64,000 nt of DNA. Source: JAXGXJ01 sp040772905 (lineage in GTDB: Bacteria; Actinomycetota; Thermoleophilia; RBG-16-64-13). The stretch is from assembly GCA_040772905.1 (NCBI GenBank), contig JAXGXJ010000011.1, positions 1 to 64,000 on the forward strand, written 5' to 3'. The translations under genes were made by a program, and so were the position numbers. Below, in pieces: positions 53,072 to 60,522 of the stretch (position 1 is its first letter; each line of letters starts with the position of its first letter). The notes beneath the pieces were generated by a model. That model was not told where the DNA came from. It worked only from the letters and a program-made list of their open reading frames with translations, and searched no databases.

Positions 53072-54991
53072 GTGGCTGCCAAGAAGAAGGGACGCAGCCG
53101 TTCCGAGAAGCGGCGGGTCTCGCTGGCCCGCACCGGACTCATTCCTCCCGGCGATCCCACCGGTCGTTCCGCCGCGATCGCCGGTGTCATCGTGCGCAGG
53201 GGCAAGAGCCTGGAGGTCGAGCCGCTCTTCCAAGCGTGCCCGGCGCTGCCTGTCGAGCGCAGCCCCATCCGTCCGCAGCCGGGCGACCTCGTGCTCTTCA
53301 CCTTCTCCTACGGTTTCAAGGCGCGCATCGTCCGCGGGTTGGGTAAGAGCAACGTGCTCAAAGACGTCATGGACGCGTTGCTCACCGATAGTCTGGCGCA
53401 GCGCGGGTTCAGTCCTCGGGTGCTTGCGGAAGCCGCTGAAGCCGCCGAGTGGCAATCCAAGCGCGACACCTATCGTGCCGACCTGCGTGACCTATTCACC
53501 TTCACCGTCGATCCCGTCATGGCTCAGGATTTCGATGACGCGCTGTCGTTCGAGCGCACCGCGGACGGGACCAGTATGGTGTACGTGCACATCGCCGACG
53601 TGTCGTATTTCGTGTTGGAGGACTCACCTTTGGACAAGGAGGCGCTCCGTCGCGGCAACTCCGTCTACGTGGCCACGGGGGTGGAGCCCATGCTGCCCCC
53701 CCAGCTCTCGTCCGGGGTGTGCTCCTTGCGCCCCGAGGAGGATCGCAAGGCGGTCACGGTGGAGATGGAGGTGGACGACTCCGGCGAAGTGCGTGAGGTG
53801 CGGTTCTACCGCTCGCTCATCCGCAGCGACCTCAGGCTCGACTACGAGCAGGTGGAACGCATGTTCCGCGGAGAGGAGGAACTCGACGCACGGTTGGCCG
53901 AACCGTTGCGCTGGGGTCGTGAGTTGGCTCAGACCCTGCGGCGCAACCGGCAGGAGCGGGGGGGCCTGCAGATCGAATCGGCCGAGCCCGAGTTCGAATG
54001 GGACGAAGACGGCGAGGTGGTCAGCGCCGATCCCGCCGAGGAACTGGAGAGCCATTGGTTCATCGAGGGCTTCATGGTGTTGGCGAACGAGCAGGTGGCC
54101 TCGTTCCTGGAGCGCGAACACGTGCCCACCGTGTATCGGGTGCACGACCTGCCCGACCCGTTTCACATCGATCATTTGCTCGACATCCTCACCAGCCTGG
54201 GGCTGCCCACGCCGCCGTTCGACCCCATGAGCGCCACCTCGGCCGACATCCGTAGGGTGACCCGCGAGACGGCCGCCTGGGTGGACAAGTACGCTCCGCC
54301 GGGCCGGGGCAAAGCAGCCCTGGTGCAGCAGGTGCTCAGAGCTCAAGCCCGCGCCGTGTATCACACGGTGAATATCGGTCATTTCGGCTTGGCATCGGCC
54401 TCGTACTGCCACTTCACGTCGCCCATCCGCCGCTACCCCGACCTGTTGGTCCATCGGGGCCTGCTGGCCCGCCTGGGTGTGGGACCCGTCACCAGCACGT
54501 CGGTCCTGGCCGACTGGGCCGAGCACTGCTCTCAGACCGAGCGCGAGGCCGCCAAGATCGAACTGAAGGCCGATGATATCGTCCTGGCGCATCTGCTCAA
54601 GCGCCGGCTGGACGGGGACGGGTGGGAGGAGAGTGTCTTCGAAGGGCAGATCGTCAGTCTCACCCATCGAGGCATGTTCCTGCTCTTCGACCGGCTGTTC
54701 CAGGGCTACCTGCCCGTCACCCAATTGCCGCGCGACCAGTACCAGTTGAACGACCTGGAGACGGCTTTGGAGGGCAGGCGTTCGGGGCGGGCGTACAAGA
54801 TAGGTGACCTTGTGCAGGTGCAGGTGAATGCCATCGACGCGGCCCGGGGGAGAGTGGATCTCACTCTGGCGCCCGGCGGAGACGAGGATGAGGGCGGAGA
54901 AGGGCGCGGGGTCTTCCGGCGCTCGACGCGACCCTCGCGGGCCGCCCGCCCGTCTGCCCGGCGCCCGCGAGGGCGGGCTCGCTCCGGCTGA
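53072..54991 (+). CDS. rnr: Ribonuclease R / RNase II-family exoribonuclease
   Basis: Processive 3'-5' exoribonuclease (about 639 residues). The catalytic RNB domain shows TFTVDPVMAQDFDDALS (metal-binding Asp cluster), HIADVSYFV, SYCHFTSPIRRYPDLLVHRGL, and a C-terminal S1 domain followed by a Lys/Arg-rich tail. The N-terminal part is shorter than E. coli RNase R. GTG 53072, directly after the prmA stop, was chosen; the upstream in-frame GTG 53015 lies inside prmA. smpB follows, a common pairing because RNase R works with trans-translation. Confidence 0.93.
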   Translation: MAAKKKGRSRSEKRRVSLARTGLIPPGDPTGRSAAIAGVIVRRGKSLEVEPLFQACPALPVERSPIRPQPGDLVLFTFSYGFKARIVRGLGKSNVLKDVMDALLTDSLAQRGFSPRVLAEAAEAAEWQSKRDTYRADLRDLFTFTVDPVMAQDFDDALSFERTADGTSMVYVHIADVSYFVLEDSPLDKEALRRGNSVYVATGVEPMLPPQLSSGVCSLRPEEDRKAVTVEMEVDDSGEVREVRFYRSLIRSDLRLDYEQVERMFRGEEELDARLAEPLRWGRELAQTLRRNRQERGGLQIESAEPEFEWDEDGEVVSADPAEELESHWFIEGFMVLANEQVASFLEREHVPTVYRVHDLPDPFHIDHLLDILTSLGLPTPPFDPMSATSADIRRVTRETAAWVDKYAPPGRGKAALVQQVLRAQARAVYHTVNIGHFGLASASYCHFTSPIRRYPDLLVHRGLLARLGVGPVTSTSVLADWAEHCSQTEREAAKIELKADDIVLAHLLKRRLDGDGWEESVFEGQIVSLTHRGMFLLFDRLFQGYLPVTQLPRDQYQLNDLETALEGRRSGRAYKIGDLVQVQVNAIDAARGRVDLTLAPGGDEDEGGEGRGVFRRSTRPSRAARPSARRPRGRARSG

Positions 54992-55020
54992 CACGAGCCC
55001 CTTGCTATACTCCTGCGACC

Positions 55021-55488
55021 ATGAGACCCACCGGCACAAAACTCATCGCCCAGAACAAGAAGGCCTACCACGATTACCACATCGAGGAGACCTTGGAGGC
55101 GGGCATCGTGCTCACAGGCACCGAGGTGAAGTCGCTGCGCGCCGGCCGGGTGAACCTGCGCGACTCCTACGCCGCGATGGAGAAAGGCGAACTCTTTCTC
55201 ATCGGAGCGCACATCAGCCCCTACGAACAGGGCAACATCTTCAACCACGATCCCCTGCGCTCGCGCAAGCTGCTTCTGCACGCGCGGGAACTGCGCCGGC
55301 TGTACGGCAAGGTGCAGGTGGCCGGCTACACTCTGGTCCCCACCAAGCTCTATTTCAAAGACGGCCGGGTGAAGGTTGAGATCGGGCTGGCGAAGGGTAA
55401 GACCACGTACGACAAACGCCAGACCTTGGCCAAGAAGGAAGCTCAGCGGGAGATGGAGCGCGCGTTCAAGGGCCGCGAGCGGGAGTAG
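55021..55488 (+). CDS. smpB: SsrA-binding protein SmpB
   Basis: tmRNA-binding protein (155 residues) that delivers ssrA RNA to stalled ribosomes. Motifs: NKKAYHDYHIEETLEAGIVLTGTEVKSLRAGRVNLRDSYA, ISPYEQGNIFNHDPLRSRKLLLH, and the basic C-terminal tail KGKTTYDKRQTLAKKEAQREMERAFK that probes the mRNA channel. TATACT (55006-55011) lies 9 bases before the ATG with no Shine-Dalgarno. ssrA itself is about 2.8 kb downstream. Confidence 0.96.
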   Translation: MRPTGTKLIAQNKKAYHDYHIEETLEAGIVLTGTEVKSLRAGRVNLRDSYAAMEKGELFLIGAHISPYEQGNIFNHDPLRSRKLLLHARELRRLYGKVQVAGYTLVPTKLYFKDGRVKVEIGLAKGKTTYDKRQTLAKKEAQREMERAFKGRERE

Positions 55489-55551
55489 CTCTCGCACGCC
55501 TGAGGCGCCGTTGCCGGCGGTGGTATCGGACGAGAGAAAGGTTGTGCGCAC

Positions 55552-56592
55552 ATGAAGAGAAACATGACTGAGTGGCTGCAGGGCATCATCGCCTCGCCGG
55601 CGAGGCAGGCCATGCCCATCGCCACCTTCCCCGGCATGGAGATGGTACAGGCCTCGGCTGTCGACCTCTTCACCGACGGCCAGGTGCAGTACGAGTGCAT
55701 ACACGCTCTGGCCGGGCGTTATCCCTCCATCGCGGCCATGACCGCCATGGACCTTTCTGTGGAAGCCGAGACCTTCGGCGCTCCCATCAAGCTCTCCGAC
55801 AGCGAGCCGCCCACCGTCACGGGCAGCCTGGTCACCGACATGGCCGGCGTCGAAGCCCTGACCGTGCCCAAGATCGGCACCGCCCGCACCTTCGAATACC
55901 TCAAGGCCGCCAGTCTGTCGGCGCAGAACATCACCGACCGACCGGTGCTGGGCGGCATGATCGGGCCCTTCTCACTGGCCAACCGGCTCATGGACATGAG
56001 CCAGTTCATGATGGCTCTGCGGCGCGACCCCGACCTGGCTCACGCGCTGCTCGAGAAGTGCACGCAGTTCCTCATGGCCTACGCCTCGGCGTTCAAGGCC
56101 ACCGGGGTCAACGGCATCATCGTGGCCGAGCCCGCGGCCGGGCTCATCTCGCCCGCCTTCTGCCACACTTTCTCGTCGGAGTACGTCAAGCGCATCGTCG
56201 ATGCCGTGCAGGACGAGAACTTCATGGTGATACTCCACAACTGCGGCAACACCGAGACACTGGTGACGGCCATGCTCTTCACCGGCAGCAGAGCTCTGCA
56301 TTTCGGCAACGTAGTCGATATGACCCGTATCCTCTCCCAGGTGCCGGCCGATGTGGTGGCCTTCGGCAACGTCGATCCTCTCAAGGTCATGAAGATGGGC
56401 TCCGTCCACGACGTGAAGTTCCGCACGCTCACCCTGCTGGAGGACATGGCCAAGTACCGCAACTTCGTCCTCTCGACGGGCTGCGAGACGCCTCCCGGCA
56501 CTCCTCTCGCCAACCTGGACGCTTTCTACAAGACGCTCGACATCTTCAACGCAACTCAGGACATCCGCCACAAGTGGCTGTTCGGCAGCTGA
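55552..56592 (+). CDS. Uroporphyrinogen decarboxylase-family protein (MtaA/CmuA-like methyltransferase)
   Basis: A 346-residue protein of the UroD/MtaA fold. The zinc-site pattern expected of corrinoid-dependent methyltransferases is visible: H-N-C in ILHNCGNTETLV and the later Cys in STGCETPPGTPLANL. This favours a methyl-transfer (methylcobamide:acceptor) function over heme synthesis. No corrinoid protein gene is adjacent. GAGAGAAAGG lies upstream of the ATG. The SDR gene follows after 64 bases. Confidence 0.82.
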   Translation: MKRNMTEWLQGIIASPARQAMPIATFPGMEMVQASAVDLFTDGQVQYECIHALAGRYPSIAAMTAMDLSVEAETFGAPIKLSDSEPPTVTGSLVTDMAGVEALTVPKIGTARTFEYLKAASLSAQNITDRPVLGGMIGPFSLANRLMDMSQFMMALRRDPDLAHALLEKCTQFLMAYASAFKATGVNGIIVAEPAAGLISPAFCHTFSSEYVKRIVDAVQDENFMVILHNCGNTETLVTAMLFTGSRALHFGNVVDMTRILSQVPADVVAFGNVDPLKVMKMGSVHDVKFRTLTLLEDMAKYRNFVLSTGCETPPGTPLANLDAFYKTLDIFNATQDIRHKWLFGS

Positions 56593-56656
56593 GACACCGG
56601 ACGAAACGGCAGGCCCTGAGAACGAACCTTCATCTCACGAGCAGGAGAGGATCCGC

Positions 56657-57421
56657 ATGAAACTCAGGAACAAAGCAGTGGTGGTCACCGGAGCCGGTTC
56701 GAGCATGGGGAGGGCCATCACCGAGATGCTGGCCCGCGAGGGCGCCAACGTGCTGGCTGTGGCCATGGGTACCAAGCGGCTGGAGGAACTCGCCGCCCGG
56801 GTGGGCGACGGCGCCGGCCAGATAGTCCCCTTTAAGGGCGATATGACACTCAAAGCCGACATCGAAGGCATGATCGACGAGGCGCTGCGTCGTTTCGGCA
56901 AGCTCGACGTGCTCATCAACAACGCCGGACTCATGGACGACTACAGCCCGGTGGGCGAGTTCGACGACGAGGTTTTCCAGAAGGTACTCAAGCTGAACCT
57001 TGAGGCTCCCGCCTATGCCATGCGCCGGGCCGTCAAGGAGTTCGAGAAGAGCGGCGTGGGCGTGATCATCAACATCGCCTCAGTGGGCGGTCTGTTCGGG
57101 GGCCGGGCGGGTGCCGCCTACACGGCTTCCAAGCACGGGCTCATCGGGCTCACCAAGAACACCGCCTACATGTACGCGGACAAGAACATCCGCTGTAACG
57201 CCATCTGTCCGGGCTCCATCAAGCGCGAGATGGGCAGCTATGACTTCATGGAGGAACTCAACGAGATCGGCCTGGGCATGGCTGAGAGGGGCCTGGGTCT
57301 GGTGGAGCGTCCCGGCGAGGCCGAGGAGATCGCCGAGGTGGCCGTGTTCCTGGCTTCGGACAGTGCCTCGTACATCAACGGGCAGGCGATAGTAGTAGAC
57401 GGCGGCTGGACGAGCTACTGA
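56657..57421 (+). CDS. SDR-family NAD(P)-dependent oxidoreductase
   Basis: A 254-residue classical SDR. Cofactor motif TGAGSSMGRA, NNAG as INNAGLMDD, catalytic Ser in NIASVGG, and the Tyr/Lys pair in AAYTASKHGLIGLT; all residues for activity are present. The C-terminal INGQAIVVDGGW is typical. The substrate is unknown; coorientation and close spacing with the MtaA-like gene suggest a shared pathway. AGGAGAGG precedes the ATG. Confidence 0.9.
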   Translation: MKLRNKAVVVTGAGSSMGRAITEMLAREGANVLAVAMGTKRLEELAARVGDGAGQIVPFKGDMTLKADIEGMIDEALRRFGKLDVLINNAGLMDDYSPVGEFDDEVFQKVLKLNLEAPAYAMRRAVKEFEKSGVGVIINIASVGGLFGGRAGAAYTASKHGLIGLTKNTAYMYADKNIRCNAICPGSIKREMGSYDFMEELNEIGLGMAERGLGLVERPGEAEEIAEVAVFLASDSASYINGQAIVVDGGWTSY

Positions 57422-57445
57422 GCCTCCCGACTGGGCGCAGTAGCT

Positions 57446-57549
57446 GTGAGTGGGCCCGCGAGGCCGCGTGCCTGCTCCAGCTGCGCGCGAAAAGCCTGCG
57501 CGACCCTTCCGCAGGCACGCGGCCTCGCGGGCTCCCTTACGGTCACTCA
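57446..57549. repeat. Large imperfect cruciform: 22-bp perfect inverted repeat plus outer arms
   Basis: Arms 57454-57475 and 57511-57532 are perfect 22-bp inverted repeats around a 35-nt spacer whose own CGCGC/GCGCG can pair. GTGAGTG (57446-57452) and CACTCAC (about 57543-57549) extend the pairing outside after a bulge. It lies in a 300-base stretch without a gene between the SDR and the toxin gene. No T-run follows either arm, so a simple terminator is unlikely; a chromosomal repeat element or structured RNA is possible. The rest of the stretch to 57724 holds no recognised feature. Confidence 0.6.
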
Positions 57550-57724
57550 CTCCCCGCCGGGTCGCTGCCGCGCCCGAAGGGTCGGTGCGGGAGTGTCTGG
57601 CTCGCTTCGCGTCGCTAGTTCTGGCCTTCGCCTAGGGGGTTTCCGCGCGCACGAGTCGGGGGTGGGTCGTTTCCCTGTCGCCGGGATGTGCCGTGCTGCC
57701 GGCTCGCTTCGCCACGTCGAGCGC

Positions 57725-57994
57725 TTAGAAGCGGCGGTATGCGTCGGCTTTGTGGTCGATGCGTACCATGAGGACGGTGCCGGCCTCCTCATCCACCGCG
57801 TAGATCACTCGATAGGCTCCACGGCGGGTCGACCAGTAGCCGGACAGCTGGCGGCCGAGCGGCTTGCCGACGCGCTTCGGTCCCGCAAGTAAGGGGCCGG
57901 TCATGAACTCCACCACTGCCGCGGCGACCGGGCCCGGGAGTCGTTGCAAAGGGCGAGCCGCGGAGGGGGCCACGCGCAGCACGTGCGTGGTCAT
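57725..57994 (-). CDS. RelE/ParE-family type II toxin
   Basis: An 89-residue protein of the RelE/ParE superfamily (mRNA interferase or gyrase poison). VLRVAPSAARPLQRLPGPVAAAVVEFM is the N-terminal helix pair, and GRQLSGYWSTRRGAYRVIYAVDEEAGTVLMVRIDHKADAYRRF is the conserved sheet with catalytic-site-type Arg and the C-terminal Tyr-Arg-Arg-Phe. It overlaps the antitoxin by ATGA. Function as an active toxin is inferred from the family. Confidence 0.85.
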   Translation of the reverse strand: MTTHVLRVAPSAARPLQRLPGPVAAAVVEFMTGPLLAGPKRVGKPLGRQLSGYWSTRRGAYRVIYAVDEEAGTVLMVRIDHKADAYRRF

Positions 57995-58206
57995 CTGCCG
58001 AGGTAGCGGGCGCGCAGAGCCTCTGCCATGGTGTGTTCTCCGCGTTCAAGTTCTCCGCGGGCGGCTTGTATCTCCTCCAGGGCCCCAGTCGTCGAGAGCA
58101 GGTCCAGAGTCTCCTCGAGAGCCTCCAGGTCGTCAGGGCTCAGGAGAACGGCCTCCGTCGCGCGGGAAGATTCAGTCCTTGGATGTAGATTGGCGATCGT
58201 GTCCAT
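57991..58206 (-). CDS. Phd/YefM-type antitoxin with a shortened N-terminal domain
   Basis: A 71-residue protein upstream of the toxin. The middle LLSPDDLEALEETLDLLSTTGALEEI and following helix match the C-terminal half of Phd/YefM antitoxins, which neutralises RelE-type toxins. About 20-25 residues of the usual N-terminal DNA-binding/dimerisation region are missing: MDTIANLHPRTESSRATE joins directly to the AVLLSPDD segment. DNA binding and autoregulation may be impaired. Its promoter region overlaps that of ssrA. Confidence 0.75.
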   Translation of the reverse strand: MDTIANLHPRTESSRATEAVLLSPDDLEALEETLDLLSTTGALEEIQAARGELERGEHTMAEALRARYLGR

Positions 58207-58231
58207 CCACGCGTCGGCGGCCGGCGATGCT

Positions 58232-58238
58232 GTATACT
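58232..58238. promoter_or_regulatory. Divergent -10 elements shared by ssrA and the antitoxin gene
   Basis: On the + strand TATACT (58233-58238) is the likely -10 of ssrA, about 73 bases before the mature 5' end; the minus-strand reading of the same palindromic core gives TATACA for the antitoxin gene, 25 bases before its ATG. No clear -35 is visible for ssrA. Confidence 0.45.
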
Positions 58239-58310
58239 TGCATAGCTCAGTCAGCGTGGTCTCAGGAGCCGCGCCGCCGTGAGCGCAACGCTCCGGTGAC
58301 TGATCCTCGT

Positions 58311-58675
58311 GGGGGCGACATGGTTTCGACGGGGCTCATGTCTGAGTTCGGGTAGCGAGCCGAGATTGTAGCCGTTCTCGTTAAACAGGCTGCAAAACAA
58401 CAATTGCCAAACCTGAATTGGCTCTGGCCGCTTAGTCTTTAACTAGACTACAGCGCCTGTCACGCCTCCCGCGTCTGCCGGGGAGGGCCGTGGCATAAAC
58501 CAGGCGGACTCACTCCCGGCGAGTGCCGCCGGCGTCGGGGGAAAATGAAGGTGGCTGGCCGAACGCAGCCTGCTCCTACGGCGGCGCGAGGCGAGAAACG
58601 TAGTAGGGGCTACGCTCGTAGAAACCTGGGCCAGACGGGTTTCGGACGGGGGTTCGATTCCCCCCGCCTCCACCA
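58311..58675 (+). ncRNA. ssrA: Transfer-messenger RNA (tmRNA)
   Basis: The 5' end GGGGGCGACATGGTTTCGACGG and the 3' end GGGGGTTCGATTCCCCCCGCCTCCACCA are canonical tmRNA termini. The acceptor stem GGGGGCG pairs with CGCCTCC, the T-arm is GTTCGATTC and CCA is encoded. The tag frame ends IAKPELALAA followed by TAG at 58433-58435; ALAA is the usual proteolysis signal. In that frame a TAA lies at 58382-58384, so the resume codon is between 58385 and about 58396. Length about 365 nt. Its 3' end is the insertion point of a mobile element. Confidence 0.97.
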
Positions 58676-60437
58676 AAAGCGTCTTACTCAAACCATCGAC
58701 CAAAGAAAGGGCCGATCGGCCCCATGCATGATGGTTTGACGGCGACGTCTTTGGGATTTCAGGTTGAATCTGGAGCCTGCTCGTGTGAGCGGGCTCTTTG
58801 TCGTTCTGGGGAGATGTCACCTCATCCTCGCGGCAAGCCGCACGCAGGGCCGGGCTCAGGAGGGTGTCGAACGGGGGCGCAAGTTCAGGAACCAGAGTTG
58901 TATCAGGATTGACCAGGATTCGTTTGAAGAACACCTGGTTGAACTGCTTCTTGATGTGGTCGGGCGCCGTCTTGTACGCCAATGCACAGTCCACGGTGAG
59001 GTCCAGTGCGGCATCGAGATTGCGCATGATTTCGTCAAACTTGACGTCGCTGGCATCTAGCTTGCTGGCGATCTGGCGCAGCGCCGCCGTTATTCTCTCT
59101 TGCTCCCTTCTCAGAACGTCGAGCGGAATGGCATCCTCGTAGTGAGCCTGCATCAGGCGGTCGCGCTGCCTCTCCAGCTTTTCTCTCTGCCTGCGGAGAT
59201 CGCCGTGCTCGCTCTCGGACTCGGCCTTGGCCTTCTTCAGTTCCTCGACCAGCATGGCTTCAACCTGGCGGCGAAAGGCTGGGTCGAGGGCAATCCGCTC
59301 GTAGTGATCTTCGATACTCGCCTCAACCTCGTCGATGAGCACCGCTTTCTGGCGGCACTTGTTCCTTTTGCTGTGACGAGCAGAACACATGAAGTAGGGA
59401 TAGTAGGTGCCCGAGCGCGATTTCGCTATCTGCACAAGAAGCCGAGAGCCGCAAACACCACAGAAGACCGTTCCTTTGAGGAAGTGGGGATGTTCCCGTG
59501 TCCGCTCTCCATTGAGGTGCGTGGAAAGCACATCCTGAACGGTCTGCCAGACTTGTTCGTCAATCAGGGGTTCGTGCTTTCCCTGGTAGGTTGCTCCCTT
59601 GTAGGTGACCACCCCTTTGTAGTAGGGGTTGATGAGGATCTTGTTCAGCTTAGGCGGGGTGATCGGAACCGAGGGAATACGTGGCGTGCCGAGCGTCGTT
59701 AGACCTCGGTCTGCCAGGTGTTCTGCCAGCTTGGCTACAGTCCATTCGCCGGTAGCGTAGAGCAAAAAGGCCTGTCGGACGAGCGGCGCACGCTCCTCGT
59801 CAACAACCACGGTTCTTGCCTCACGGCCCTCACCATCGAGGGTGCGCATGTTCCGGTATCCCAAGGGAGCGCGACTGACGGTTCCACCACCTCGTACCTT
59901 CTGAGTCATTCCCTTGGTGACCTCGTTGGCAAGGTTGCGAGAGTAGAACTCGGCAATCGATGACATGATTCCGTGCAAGAGCATTCCCGAGGGAGTCTGG
60001 TCGATGCTCTCCGTGGTGGAGACCAGTCTGACTCCGGCCTGGTCAAGAGCGCGGTTGATCTCAACATCATCCGCCCGATTGCGGGCTAGGCGATCGATCT
60101 TGTGGACGATGACGTAGTCAACCTCATTCTCCGAAATGTAGTCGAGCATGCACTGCAGCTCGGGGCGGTTGGCGGTCTTGGCCGATGCTCCTCGGTCCAC
60201 AAACTCCTTAACCACAATGGCGCCGAGAGAGGCGGCCTTGCGTTTGTTGGCCTCGCGCTGGGCGGGAATGGAGAAGCCCTCTGATTCTCCCCCTCGGTAG
60301 GCTTGGTCTCGCGTAGAGACCCGAAGATAGGAAACGGCGACTCTTGGCGTGAGATCCTTGGCCAGCATCTCCGCGAAGGGCGCCGCCGTTTGGGCAAGTG
60401 CGTTCATAGAACAGGTTTCCTCATTTAGATCCTTCAT
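58443..60437 (-). CDS. Large serine recombinase with C-terminus encoded antisense to ssrA
   Basis: Site-specific recombinase likely to integrate and excise the element. ATG 60437 has AGAGAGG upstream. The catalytic resolvase domain has the nucleophile Ser41 in AVSYLRVSTRDQ and HKIDRLARNRADD; then the recombinase domain (APLGYR...LNKILINPYYKGVVTYKG), a zinc ribbon (CGVCGSRL...CSARHSKRNKC) and a long coiled coil (about residues 390-480). The usual end of such proteins is near VPELAPPFDTLL, but no stop follows; the frame runs on for more than 100 residues and enters the ssrA antisense strand at about codon 588, reading VEAGGIEPPSETRL, and stops at TAG 58443-58445 (664 residues in total). Confidence 0.9.
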   Translation of the reverse strand: MKDLNEETCSMNALAQTAAPFAEMLAKDLTPRVAVSYLRVSTRDQAYRGGESEGFSIPAQREANKRKAASLGAIVVKEFVDRGASAKTANRPELQCMLDYISENEVDYVIVHKIDRLARNRADDVEINRALDQAGVRLVSTTESIDQTPSGMLLHGIMSSIAEFYSRNLANEVTKGMTQKVRGGGTVSRAPLGYRNMRTLDGEGREARTVVVDEERAPLVRQAFLLYATGEWTVAKLAEHLADRGLTTLGTPRIPSVPITPPKLNKILINPYYKGVVTYKGATYQGKHEPLIDEQVWQTVQDVLSTHLNGERTREHPHFLKGTVFCGVCGSRLLVQIAKSRSGTYYPYFMCSARHSKRNKCRQKAVLIDEVEASIEDHYERIALDPAFRRQVEAMLVEELKKAKAESESEHGDLRRQREKLERQRDRLMQAHYEDAIPLDVLRREQERITAALRQIASKLDASDVKFDEIMRNLDAALDLTVDCALAYKTAPDHIKKQFNQVFFKRILVNPDTTLVPELAPPFDTLLSPALRAACREDEVTSPQNDKEPAHTSRLQIQPEIPKTSPSNHHAWGRSALSLVDGLSKTLLVEAGGIEPPSETRLAQVSTSVAPTTFLASRRRRSRLRSASHLHFPPTPAALAGSESAWFMPRPSPADAGGVTGAVV
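58641..58690. other. Left attachment junction (attL) at the 3' end of ssrA
   Basis: The tRNA-like 3' end of ssrA is followed directly by the serine recombinase gene of a mobile element reading toward it. Tyrosine integrases use this site most often; here a serine recombinase is present. The core and the second copy (attR) cannot be defined because the other end of the element is outside the window. Confidence 0.5.
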
Positions 60438-60522
60438 GATGTACCTCTCTTCGGCAACATCATCAAGGACTTTCTGAGGTTCGTCCCCGGCACAGGCGTC
60501 GCTCGCACTGGGTGAGCGCGGG

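Noticed and set aside
56617..56640. CTGAGA string suggesting a TPP riboswitch before the SDR gene
   Set aside because: The rest of the THI-box core and the required helices are absent, and the gap is only 64 bases.
58239..58310. tRNA-like start (TAGCTCAGT segment) just before ssrA
   Set aside because: Only a D-arm-like string is present; there is no anticodon arm, T-arm or acceptor pairing. It is the ssrA 5' leader.
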